DNA of 10,020 nucleotides from Planctomycetota bacterium. GTDB taxonomy: Bacteria > Planctomycetota > UBA8742 > SKZP01. The position numbers and the translations under genes were made by a program. The DNA lies in NCBI GenBank assembly GCA_007127275.1, contig SKZP01000699.1:1-10020 (forward strand), read 5' to 3'. Numbering within the stretch: the stretch's first letter is position 1; every line of letters starts with the position of its first letter. Shown here piece by piece: positions 1 through 7,600 of this stretch. The notes beneath the pieces are model-generated. The model was not told the DNA's origin and ran no database searches. It was given only the letters and a program-made list of their open reading frames with translations.

Positions 1-1788
1 CAACGGCGGCATCAGCGGGGCAAGTAGGGCGTGCAACCACTGCGCGGCCGAGCCGCCGCCCAATTGCATCAGCGAATGCAGCGCGGAGAAATTCAGCGGC
101 GTGAACAGGAACTGAAACAGCCCCGCAAGCGAGGCGACCACAATCCCAATGGCCGCCGGCCACCAAAGGCGCACCCCTTCCTGCTCCTGACTCAATTTGC
201 GCCAGGTATACGCCATCCCCAGCGCCATGAAGAAAAAGGTAAGCACGAAGAAGGGCGCAGTGATGAAGAACAACGGATGCGTGTCGGCGCGCTCGCCGGT
301 GAAGCGCCACGTAAACAGTGGCACGAGCGTCAGCGCGGCAACGAGCAATGTCAGCAGCGTCAGCGAGAGGTTGCCGCCGAGCACGGCAAATTCCGTCGAG
401 CCGAGCCGCTCCACGGGCCGTTTCGGGCGGTGCTGCACGAGGCCACTTGCGGTCTCCAACTCCCGCGGCGCGTGGCGCAACATATTCCAACGTATGGCAA
501 TCCCCCAGCTGATGGCGACGGTGCACAAGCCAATCAGCACAAGCAGTGCGGAGCCGATTTCGGTGTTGATGGCAAAGGCGTGCACGCTGTTGATCATGCC
601 GCTACGCACAATCCAGGTGCCGAGAATGGTGGTGATGAACACCGCACCGGCCAGGCCCACGTTCCAGACCCGCAGCGAGCCGCGCCGCTCCTGGACCATC
701 ACGCTGTGCAACAGCGCCGTGGCGACGAACCACGGCAGGATGGCACCGTTCTCCACCGGATCCCAATCCCAGAAGCCGCCCCAGCCGAGTTCTTCGTAGG
801 CCCACAGCCCGCCGAGAATGTTGCCAATGGTAAGGAAGAACCACGTCCACAACAGCCACGGCCGCACCTCGCGCACCCAGCGGTCGGTCTCGCCGGCAAC
901 CAGCGCACCCATGGCGAAGGCAAAGATCACCGCGGTGCCAATGTAGCCCGCGTACATCGCCGGCGGGTGAATGAGGATCCAGTAGTTCGCCAGCAGCGGG
1001 TTGATCCCCGTGCCCCAGCCGACGACGCTGTGCCCGGCGGCGTGCGCCTTGTCGAGGATGGTCGCGGCGAGCGCCTTCGCTTCGAGCCCCTCGGGCAACG
1101 AGCGGTCGCCGAACGCGGCAATCTGCGAGCGCACCTCCTCGGGGAGAAAGTCGCCGTAGGTGAGGCCGTCGGCGGCGTGGATGCTCGTGGCGAGCCATGC
1201 TTTGACCTGATTCCCCGTCACGAGCCCCTCCGGTGCCGTGGCGAGCATCATTTGAATCAGGTCGGTGCGCTCAATGATGTTGAACGGGTTCTGGTCGAGC
1301 AGCAGCACACTGGCACTGAAGTAAAGCTGCACGAGCCCGAAGGTCATCAGCACCCACGGCACCTTCCCCGTCGGATTGCGCCGCAAGGCGAAGGCGAGCG
1401 CGGCCCCGTACAGGGAAAGCATCCACGTCCAGAAAAGTATGGAGCCGTCCTGGCCGGCCCAGACGCCGGCAATCTTCAAGCCGAGCGAGGTCGCGGGACT
1501 CGACTGCTGGAATACGAACTGGACGTCGTAGGCCCCTTCGGAAAGGAAGCCATACAACAGCGCGCCAATGCTGACGGTAAGCGCCACGGCGACGAAGTAA
1601 AAGATGCGCCGGCCGGTGGTGAGTAGCGTCGTCGCAAGTTCGCCGCGCGCGGCGTTTGCGGCGCCGATTCCACCCGAACTGCGGCGCAACACGAGTCCCG
1701 AGACGAGCAGCGCGAGTGCGGCGGCAGTGAGTACGAGGGCAAGTTGCAGAGCAAGCTCACCCGCAGAGATTACATGAAGGGGTGCCAT
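1..1788 (-). CDS. ccmF: Cytochrome c heme lyase CcmF (N-terminal part; runs off the left edge)
   Basis: CcmF is the multi-pass inner-membrane subunit of the System I cytochrome c maturation machinery that attaches heme to apocytochrome c at the periplasmic face. I translated the minus strand: an open frame of 596 codons from the ATG at 1788 to the window edge, with many membrane helices. Family hallmarks are WAGQDGS (residues 110-116), NPLL followed by IHPPAMYAGYIG (263-284), and the tryptophan-rich WWD heme-handling segment LWAYEELGWGGFWDWDPVEN (328-347). Likely heme-ligand histidines are H274, H361 and H403 (in RSGMINSVHAF). E. coli CcmF is about 650 aa, so perhaps 50-100 residues lie outside the window. 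The start at 1788 has GGAG 6 nt upstream; an in-frame ATG at 1860 would add 24 residues but has a poorer ribosome site. Residues about 171-260, between NPF and NPLL, are much longer than I expect for the family. Family assignment is certain; the exact start is not. Confidence 0.95.
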   Translation of the reverse strand, partial: MAPLHVISAGELALQLALVLTAAALALLVSGLVLRRSSGGIGAANAARGELATTLLTTGRRIFYFVAVALTVSIGALLYGFLSEGAYDVQFVFQQSSPATSLGLKIAGVWAGQDGSILFWTWMLSLYGAALAFALRRNPTGKVPWVLMTFGLVQLYFSASVLLLDQNPFNIIERTDLIQMMLATAPEGLVTGNQVKAWLATSIHAADGLTYGDFLPEEVRSQIAAFGDRSLPEGLEAKALAATILDKAHAAGHSVVGWGTGINPLLANYWILIHPPAMYAGYIGTAVIFAFAMGALVAGETDRWVREVRPWLLWTWFFLTIGNILGGLWAYEELGWGGFWDWDPVENGAILPWFVATALLHSVMVQERRGSLRVWNVGLAGAVFITTILGTWIVRSGMINSVHAFAINTEIGSALLVLIGLCTVAISWGIAIRWNMLRHAPRELETASGLVQHRPKRPVERLGSTEFAVLGGNLSLTLLTLLVAALTLVPLFTWRFTGERADTHPLFFITAPFFVLTFFFMALGMAYTWRKLSQEQEGVRLWWPAAIGIVVASLAGLFQFLFTPLNFSALHSLMQLGGGSAAQWLHALLAPLMPPL

Positions 1789-1801
1789 TCCCGGCTCCGA
1801 A

Positions 1802-1903
1802 CTAGGCAAAGGGAGGTGTTGGTGACCTGCCGCCTGTGTCACCAGGGCCAATACGACCATAACACCGCACCCCACCGGCGCAAGCGAAACCGACCGCTCT
1901 CAT
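1802..1903 (-). CDS. Possible 33-aa leader ORF just upstream of ccmF
   Basis: A short open frame starts with ATG at 1903 and ends in TAG at 1804-1802, 13 nt before the ccmF start. Its start has the best Shine-Dalgarno in this area: GGGGAG at 1914-1909 with a 5-nt spacer. The peptide (beginning MRAVGFACAGG) resembles nothing I recognise. The ccmF frame over the same bases encodes a hydrophobic stretch (VMVVLALVTQAAG) that looks like a signal peptide. Two readings are possible: a true upstream ORF translationally coupled to ccmF, or a one-base frameshift near the GGTGGGG run at about 1873-1866 that separates a strong start from an extended N-terminus of CcmF. The sequence cannot decide between them, and it may also be chance. 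Confidence 0.3.
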   Translation of the reverse strand: MRAVGFACAGGVRCYGRIGPGDTGGRSPTPPFA

Positions 1904-2047
1904 GCCTACTCCCCGGGGCGGTCCCGCATGTCGCTTCTGCCGCTTCGGAAGCGCTGGGCGACGGAATCCGAGTCACGCCACCGTCTTCGGCGGTGGGTCG
2001 TACTCCGGATGCGAGGACAAGCGTTGAATCCCGTGGGCGTGCACGGA

Positions 2048-2206
2048 ATGCCGTTAAGGATTGACGAGACTTGGCGAGTGCAGGGCGCCAGACCCGCGAG
2101 GCGAATCGCCGAGGACTACCGGACGAAATCTCTGAAGGAAGTGCTGGCCGAGCACATGGGTGTTTCGTATTGTGAAAAAGTGTTGGAACTGATCGCCCTT
2201 CCGTGA
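2048..2206 (+). CDS. Possible small hypothetical protein (52 aa)
   Basis: An open frame from ATG 2048 to TGA 2206 encodes 52 residues starting MPLRIDETWRV and ending CEKVLELIALP. The frame is open further upstream (ATGs at 2009 and 1928), but those parts are arginine-rich and look like translated non-coding DNA. The C-terminal half (KSLKEVLAEHMGVSYCEKV and onward) would form amphipathic helices and has a natural amino-acid composition. Its third codon positions are mostly G or C (about two thirds by eye), similar to the genes just downstream. None of the starts has a good Shine-Dalgarno. I recognise no family. It could be a real small gene ahead of the exbD-like pair, the eroded 3' end of a larger gene, or chance. 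Confidence 0.3.
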   Translation: MPLRIDETWRVQGARPARRIAEDYRTKSLKEVLAEHMGVSYCEKVLELIALP

Positions 2207-2212
2207 CGCGCC

Positions 2213-2233
2213 GGGGAAACGATACGTTTCACC
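2213..2233. promoter_or_regulatory. Inverted repeat upstream of the exbD-like gene, possible operator
   Basis: GAAACG (2216-2221) and CGTTTC (2225-2230) are perfect inverted arms around a 3-nt centre ATA. With one mismatch the arms extend to 9 bp (GGGGAAACG and CGTTTCACC). The site ends 37 nt before the start codon at 2271. Its size and place suit a dimeric regulator's operator, but it could equally be a small RNA hairpin in the leader. No T-run follows, so it is not a normal terminator. Confidence 0.3.
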
Positions 2234-2270
2234 ACATTGGCGTTGCGCTGCGACGAAGGAGCCGGGGCTC

Positions 2271-2714
2271 ATGCGTTTCAAGTCGCGGATGTTCCCGCTG
2301 ATCGACGTGATGATCCTGCTCCTGGGTCTCTTTCTCGTCATCCTCGCCCAGGCCCAGCTCACCGTTCAGCCCGAACAAGAGCCGACGCGTCTCCAGCCAC
2401 CAGAACGGGAACGTGATCACGTAAGCGCCGTGCTAGTTTGGGATTATGACAAACACGTTGCGATCTCGGATCCTGATGCACGGCGTGTGTCGTCCCCCAA
2501 TGACTTACTTGCGCTTGTATCGTGGGATGTGGGCGATGACTTCGCGGTCGTGGTACGTGTCTACCGTCACCGCGCACGCCCGTCTAGTTTCCAAGATCTA
2601 ATGGAGCAGTTCGAGAGCCACCCTCAGATCGAGACAGAAGAAGTACAAGTCGAACGTGTCCGAGTTCAACGGCGACTTGAAACGATACAAGGTACCTGGG
2701 ACGAAGACGATTAG
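2271..2714 (+). CDS. ExbD/TolR-like membrane protein (147 aa)
   Basis: ExbD/TolR proteins pair with an ExbB/TolQ proton channel and pass proton-motive-force energy to the periplasm or outer membrane. They have a short cytoplasmic tail, one membrane helix with an essential Asp, and a periplasmic domain. Here residues 1-6 are the tail and about 7-28 the helix. Within the helix PLIDVMILLLGLF carries Asp12 in the family's PLIDV context. Residues about 48-112 (AVLVWDYDKHVAIS ... FAVVVRVYRHRARPSSFQDLMEQF) fit the ExbD periplasmic pattern of two strands, a helix, a strand and a helix. The C-terminal 30 residues are charged. AAGGAG 9 nt before ATG 2271 supports the start. The tail is shorter than in E. 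coli ExbD (about 22 residues before the helix). The next gene begins 48 nt downstream. No ExbB/TolQ gene is in the window. Codons are less GC-biased than in flanking genes. Confidence 0.75.
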   Translation: MRFKSRMFPLIDVMILLLGLFLVILAQAQLTVQPEQEPTRLQPPERERDHVSAVLVWDYDKHVAISDPDARRVSSPNDLLALVSWDVGDDFAVVVRVYRHRARPSSFQDLMEQFESHPQIETEEVQVERVRVQRRLETIQGTWDEDD

Positions 2715-2762
2715 CACTTGGGGTCGTAGGTTATCCCAGGCGGAGACACGGGAGAGACAAGA

Positions 2763-3407
2763 ATGAGTGCTAGCCCACAGGGACAAATGGTCGACACGGT
2801 CGATACCCCTCCCAAGAAAAGAATGTCGAAGCGGCGGCGGTACGCCAAACCTGTACTTTTGATCGTCCTCGTTCTGCTCCTGCTTGCCGCGGTTCTTGGG
2901 CTTGGCATTACATGCGCAACTGGCGGCGGCGCCGGAAACGGCGACGGCAATAATGGCACCACCGCCGGAAATGACGAGGAGAACGAAAACGACGCCAGTG
3001 GAAACGATGACGCGCCGGAACCGATCGACGTCGACCGCCGCGACCCGGTTGATTACTTTCTGATCCGGTTCGACACTAAAGCGCTCGATCATGGTGTGAT
3101 TTCCGGACGGCTGTTATTGCCCGACCAAGAACTTCCCGAGGACGAAAGGACGGTGTCGTTGGAAGGGGATGACGGGGACTGGCGCCCATTTCGAATCGCC
3201 CTTGTCGAAGAGTTGCGCCGTCGTCTCGAGTCGTACCCGGAAGCGCATACGATTTTGCTTGAGCGACCGGTTGACGACCGGGGGCGTGACTTGCTTTCGC
3301 AGGATTCGCGCGACGAGTTGATCGAAGAGCTAGAGATTCTTTCGCAAGAATCTGATCACTTCGCGAACATTGACCGCGTCGACTGGGTCAATCCCGGCGA
3401 ACGTTAG
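2763..3407 (+). CDS. Single-pass membrane protein with ExbD-like periplasmic domain (214 aa)
   Basis: Residues 1-29 are a basic cytoplasmic tail (KKR, SKRRRY), and 30-49 one very hydrophobic helix (VLLIVLVLLLLAAVLGLGI). Residues 53-86 are a Gly/Asn/Asp-rich low-complexity linker, and about 94-212 a folded periplasmic domain. That domain (DYFLIRFDTKAL ... RPFRIALVEELRRRLESYP ... HTILLERPVDDRG ... RDELIEELEIL) follows the ExbD order: strand, helix, strand carrying the family's 'adR' position, helix, strand. Unlike the preceding gene, the helix has no acidic residue, so it should not take part in proton transfer itself. It is probably a diverged partner of the upstream ExbD-like protein, sharing its transcript. 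The start has GGAG 8 nt upstream. Cys51 is not in a proper lipobox. Membrane topology is clear; ExbD kinship is my inference from pattern and position. Confidence 0.65.
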   Translation: MSASPQGQMVDTVDTPPKKRMSKRRRYAKPVLLIVLVLLLLAAVLGLGITCATGGGAGNGDGNNGTTAGNDEENENDASGNDDAPEPIDVDRRDPVDYFLIRFDTKALDHGVISGRLLLPDQELPEDERTVSLEGDDGDWRPFRIALVEELRRRLESYPEAHTILLERPVDDRGRDLLSQDSRDELIEELEILSQESDHFANIDRVDWVNPGER

Positions 3408-3447
3408 AAACTCGACATGGGCCAAACGCGAACTGGGTTGTTGCCAT

Positions 3448-4422
3448 ATGCCGGAGCCTCCCGGATACATGCTGCAGACGCGGATGCTCGACCGGCCTTC
3501 GGTGCTGTTGCACGGCGGGGCGGGGCCGAAACGCAAGGACCGTAGCGGCGAGCCGTATGCGCGGCGGCTCGAGTTTATGAAGGCGCTGGCGCTTGACAGC
3601 TACCGCGTGTTGATTGGCGAGCACACAGTCGGCGTTGCCGTGCCCGAGGGGCTTGAGCCGAGTGAGCCCGTACAGCCGGCGCGCTACGCCGGTGCCGCCA
3701 TTTCCGGGCCGCGGGCGGCGGTGGTACACGCCAACATGATGATGGAACTCGACGAACGCTTCAACGCCGGCTACGGCTCGAAGCTTCAGGCTGACGGCGA
3801 GGTGCGCACCTCCGCAGCACTCGCCCACGGCGCGAGTAACAAGCTCGCCGCTGTCTACACCGTGCCCAAGCTGCTGTTTGCCTCCGTTGTCGCCAATCAG
3901 GTCTTCGAGGAGATGGACCGCAATCTCGACGCCCTCGGCGCAACCGCGGTGATGCGCGAACTGGGAATGGAGGCGCACGACTTGCGCTCGCCGCAGCGCA
4001 CCGAGGAGTGGAAAGCGAAGCGGGCCGGCCGCAGCGGCACCGTCGGCGCCGTCGCCGTCGACGAAGCGGGCGAGATCTGGGCACTGACCGCCACCGGCGG
4101 CCGCGGCTTCGAACGTCCCGGGCGGATCAGCGACACGCCCACCCCGGCGGGAAACTACGCCTGCCCAGCCGTCGCCATCAGCGCCACCGGCCTCGGCGAA
4201 CAAATCATAGATTTGAACGTCTGCGGTCGACTTGCGACGCGCATGTTGGACGGCCACTCCCTTGAGGCCGCCCTGACACGCACCTTTGACGAGATTGTCG
4301 CACACAACGGAAGCATCGGCGTCATTGCCGTGACCCCAGAAGGCGAGCTCGGCTGGGCCTACACCACCGAGCAGATGGCCGTAGCCGCCGCCGACTCAAG
4401 CGGCATTCCCGTCGCCGAATAA
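3448..4422 (+). CDS. Isoaspartyl peptidase / L-asparaginase family Ntn-hydrolase (asparaginase_2)
   Basis: This family hydrolyses L-asparagine or removes isoaspartyl (beta-Asp) residues from peptides. The precursor cuts itself to expose an N-terminal Thr that acts as nucleophile. The protein begins SVLLHGGAGPKR, as usual. The autocleavage site is at residues 197/198, in RSGTVGAVAVD, with Thr198 as nucleophile. The other active-site residues are in place at E. coli IaaA-like spacing: Thr216 (TATGG), Arg226 and Asp229 (GRISDTP), and Thr247-Gly248 (SATGLGE). The C-terminal GVIAVTPEGELGWAYTTEQM matches the family end. Length 324 aa is typical. There is no signal peptide, so it is cytoplasmic. It follows the ExbD-like gene by 40 nt and probably shares its transcript. 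No start has a strong Shine-Dalgarno: ATG 3448 was chosen, with 3469 and 3484 possible. The alpha chain is divergent: the usual DAxxMDG segment reads TSAALAHG. Confidence 0.88.
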   Translation: MPEPPGYMLQTRMLDRPSVLLHGGAGPKRKDRSGEPYARRLEFMKALALDSYRVLIGEHTVGVAVPEGLEPSEPVQPARYAGAAISGPRAAVVHANMMMELDERFNAGYGSKLQADGEVRTSAALAHGASNKLAAVYTVPKLLFASVVANQVFEEMDRNLDALGATAVMRELGMEAHDLRSPQRTEEWKAKRAGRSGTVGAVAVDEAGEIWALTATGGRGFERPGRISDTPTPAGNYACPAVAISATGLGEQIIDLNVCGRLATRMLDGHSLEAALTRTFDEIVAHNGSIGVIAVTPEGELGWAYTTEQMAVAAADSSGIPVAE

Positions 4423-4423
4423 G

Positions 4424-4442
4424 CCACGGGCTTCGCCCGTGG
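4424..4442 (+). terminator. Hairpin directly after the asparaginase-family gene
   Basis: CCACGGGC (4424-4431), loop TTC, GCCCGTGG (4435-4442) form a perfect 8-bp GC-rich hairpin two bases after the TAA stop. No T-run follows, so it is not a textbook intrinsic terminator. It may protect the 3' end of the mRNA, or be one copy of a dispersed palindromic repeat. Confidence 0.4.
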
Positions 4443-4444
4443 GG

Positions 4445-4498
4445 CGCACCCGTTCCGCGTCGCACCCGTTGGGCGTTGACCCGTATGCCGCGCCCGTT
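4445..4498. repeat. Short direct repeats of CGCACCCGTT
   Basis: CGCACCCGTT occurs at 4445-4454 and 4461-4470, and a related GCGCCCGTT at 4490-4498. The copies follow the hairpin at 4424-4442 in the gap before the CHAT gene. They may be part of a dispersed intergenic element or a simple local duplication. Confidence 0.35.
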
Positions 4499-4522
4499 CG
4501 CGCATTGACAACGCGTGTGGCG

Positions 4523-4560
4523 GTGCCCCCTTCCGGGCTTCCGGGGCGGGTGCCTTTTTA
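4523..4560 (+). terminator. Possible intrinsic terminator between the asparaginase-family gene and the CHAT gene
   Basis: A GC-rich segment can fold with CCGG/CCGG around a GCTT loop, extended by G-U pairs and an interrupted CCC/GGG stem. It ends in GGGTGCC followed by TTTTTA (4555-4560). The T-run is good but the stem is imperfect. It would end transcription of the exbD-like/asparaginase-family run before the CHAT gene. The T-rich stretch could instead be part of a CHAT promoter, with a weak TATTCT at 4578-4583. Confidence 0.35.
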
Positions 4561-4629
4561 TGCGGGAGCCGCTGCGGTATTCTGGCATTCGTTGCGGTTT
4601 CCTTTTGGGCGTTCACCCCGTGCTCGACC

Positions 4630-7600
4630 ATGCCTGGACGCGGTTCGCCTTCCTTGCGAGCGGATACCTTTGCGTCGGTGCGCGCGACCCTGTTCGGTGC
4701 GCTTGCCTGCGTGATGTTGGCTGCGCTGGCCGGGCACGGTGGTGCGCCGGCCGGACCCGGTCAGGCCGCGGCGCTCGAGCCGCCGCCGTTGCGCTCGGCG
4801 GATGTGCCGCTGCGCATCTGGACGGAGTACATGGAGGCGCGCAACATTCGGGCGCAGCGACCACGCGAGGCGGTGGAGCGGATGCAGTCGCTGTTCGAGC
4901 GCGTCGACGCCGAGACGCATCCGCGGGGCAAGTGCCTGCTGGGGCTCAACGCCGCGCGCGAGGTGTACCGGCAATTCGCACGCCACACCGAGGCGCAACG
5001 CCTGTTAAAACAGGTGCGCGAGGTCGCCGACGAATCCGGATTCACGCTCCTGCGTGGGCATGTGCGAGTGGCACTCGCCGAGTTGTTCGTTGCCGCGGGG
5101 CGCTTGCGAGACGCACGCCGCTTGCTCGACGAGGCGCTCGAGTTGGACGGTATCGGCGACGACGTTCGCGCGAGTGCGACCGTCTGGAAGGGGACCGTAC
5201 TTTTCGAGCTCGGCGAGCCCGAAGCGATGCGGGTGCTCGAGCGCGGCCGCGACCTCGCCTCCGAGGCGGGGGAGCTTGAGTCCGCCGTGCGCTACGTGCT
5301 TACGCTTGCGCACCACTTCGAGCGCGAAAACCGCAGCCTCGGCCAGATTGAGCGCCTTTTCCAGATTGGCCGCCGACTGATACCGGATCGGCGCTTCGAC
5401 CTCGAAAACCGCATGCACGGCGAGCTGTGGCTCGCGCAATCACAGGTGTACTGGCGCCGCTTCGAGCGGGAAAAGGCCGTTGACGCGCTGGAGCAAGCCG
5501 ACGAGTGGTTTCGGCGCACCACGAGTTACGCGAACCGCCTGCGTATCTGGATGACCAAAGCGGAGCTGATGCTCGACGTCGGCGGCTACGAGGAGGCACA
5601 CGAAATTTGTGTCGACGCGCAGGAGTACTTGGCGCGCAACGACATGCGCGAGCCAGGCCTCCAAGCCCGTTTGGCGTTGCTACAGGCCGAGGCCGCCCGC
5701 GGGCGCGGCGACTTCGAGCAAGCGAGCGAGATCCTCGGCGCCGCATACGAGTTGCTCGGCGAGCAGGGTACGCCGAGGCTTCGCGCCCGGCTCTACCGGT
5801 TCGAGTCTCGCGTGCTGCGCGGACAGGCGCAGGTGCAGAATGCGCTGGAGCGGTTGCAACGGGCGCACGCGGTCTACGCCGAAGTCGGCGACGTCGACGG
5901 CGAAATTGCCGTGCAGCACGCCATTGGCGAGATCTACTGGCAACTCGGCAATGAGGCGCGTGCGACTCGCACGCTTCATGAGGCGCTCGCGCTCGCTCGG
6001 CGCTCCGGAAACGTGCGCCAACTCGCGCGGGTGCTCACCGCCGTCGGCCGCGCCACGGGGGATGAGCGGATGCTCGTCGAGGCGGCGGAGCATGCCGAGG
6101 AGTTGGGGGACGAGCGCCAACGGGGGTGGGCGAAGCTCACGCTCGCCCAGCTCCAGCACGAGCAAGGGCGGCTGGACGAAGCGGAGAGCGCCGTCACCGT
6201 AGCCATTCGGTGCGCACGGGACCGTTACGCGCCACTCGGCGTCGAGAGCCGACTGCAGCGGACGCGCCTCCTGCTTCGCCGTCACGCGAAACAACTCGCG
6301 GAGGGAGAGGAGCAACGCGCGGCCGAGCACCTCGCACGGGCTGACGCCTGGGCGCGCGACGCGCTCGAAGTGGCCCGGCCGACGCGGGATGCAACGCTGA
6401 TCATGCAGGTCCACGCCATGTACGGGCGGATCCTGCGCTTGAAGGGAAATCCCGAGGATGCGCTGCGCTTTTTCGCCGAGGCGGCCGCCGACCTCGAACA
6501 CGCCCGCCGTTCGCTCGACTCGACCGACACCCGCGCGACGCTGTATGCGCAGAACCGCTTCGTCTTCTCGAACCTCATTGACCTCGCCACGGAACTCGGC
6601 CGCGAAGCGGAGGCATTGCAGTGGAGCGAGACGTCGAAGGCGCGAGCCTTTCTGGATATGCTCGCCGAGGCGGAGGCGAACGTGCGCACCGGCATTGACC
6701 CCGAGTTACTCTCCGAGGAGCGCGCGCTGCTTTCCGAGCTGAGTGCGGTGCAGGAGACGCGGATGTCGCTGCTCGAGCTCGGCGAGGATGCGCAGAACCG
6801 ACTCGCGGCGCTGGAGAGCGAAGCACGCGCGTTGGAGCAACGTTTCGACGAGCTCAAGGAACGCATTCGCAGAGCAAGCCCCGCCTACCACGCGCTTCAT
6901 TATCCGGAGCCGGCCACGCTCGAAGAGATTCAGGCGCACCTCGGTGACAGGCAGATGCTGCTCGCCTACTCGTTGGGGGAGACGCGCTCCCACCTTTTCG
7001 CGGTGACACCCGAGGGCCTGCATTGGGAGGCGCTGCCCGGCGAGGCCTTCATTGCGCGGCTCGTGCGTTACCAGCGCGACCTGATGATCAGTGGAAGTCC
7101 GCTCGTCCTCGAGGAGCTTGCCCGGCACAGCGCAGCGCTCGGACGGCTCCTGCTCGGGGACGTCGCCGAGTTGTTGCAGCACTACCCCGAGGTCGTGATT
7201 GCGCCGGATGGGATCCTTCACTACCTGCCGTTCGAGGCGCTCGCCGTGAACGAGCCGGCCGAGCCGCCGCAGACGTTCGCCGACCTGCCCTACCTCGTGC
7301 TCTCGCTTGACGAGGTGGTCTACGTCCCTTCGAGTACGGTCTTCGTCGAGTTGCAACGTCGCACGCAACGCGAAGAACGGAACGAAGGCGAGGCCGACCC
7401 CTTCCTGCTCGCGCTGGGCGACCCCGTGTTCGCGGGAGAAACCGACGGCGGCGACGTCGACCCGGCCGCGTCGGAGACGGCGCTGTTTCCGCGACTTCCG
7501 TTTACCAAACCCGAAGTGGAGGAGATACACGCGCTTGCCGAGTCGAAGCACCCGGGCGCAAATGAGTTGCTCGTGCGCGAGGCGGCGACCGAAGAGGCAC

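Larger units (their letters stand above)
1904..2270. other. Divergent intergenic region between ccmF (minus) and the exbD-like genes (plus)
   Basis: This stretch separates ccmF, transcribed left, from the exbD-like cluster, transcribed right, and should hold promoters for both, but I see no convincing -35/-10 pair. It contains an inverted repeat CCACCG/CGGTGG (1978-1983 and 1991-1996), a second one near 2213-2233 (listed separately), and a possible 52-aa plus-strand ORF (listed separately). On the minus strand a 23-codon open frame ends in TGA at 1975-1973 with the tail SHPEYDPPPKTVA, which looks protein-like but is preceded by a stop 9 nt before its GTG. Confidence 0.6.

Noticed and set aside
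31..1626. A 531-codon plus-strand open frame opposite ccmF
   Set aside because: Its translation is rich in Arg, His, Gln and Pro with no domain, and it is exactly antisense to a clear CcmF. High GC makes long antisense frames common.
3370..3447. Upstream TTG start for the asparaginase-family gene
   Set aside because: It would overlap the preceding gene by 38 nt and add residues before the family's normal beginning (LLHGGAG), with no Shine-Dalgarno.
3388..4305. A 305-codon minus-strand frame opposite the asparaginase-family gene
   Set aside because: No recognisable motif, and the plus strand carries intact Ntn-hydrolase catalytic motifs, so this is an antisense shadow.
4445..4498. CRISPR-like spacing of the CGCACCCGTT repeats
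   Set aside because: The units are only 9-10 bp, differ in spacing, are too few, and have no cas gene nearby.
4505..4510. TTGACA, a perfect -35 box, upstream of the CHAT gene
   Set aside because: The -10 position 16-18 nt downstream is pure GC (around CCCCTT), so no promoter can be assigned to it.
4515..5279. A 254-codon plus frame overlapping the start of the CHAT gene
   Set aside because: It is dominated by Arg/Ala/Gly from frame-shifted reading of the TPR region, with no domain and no ribosome site.
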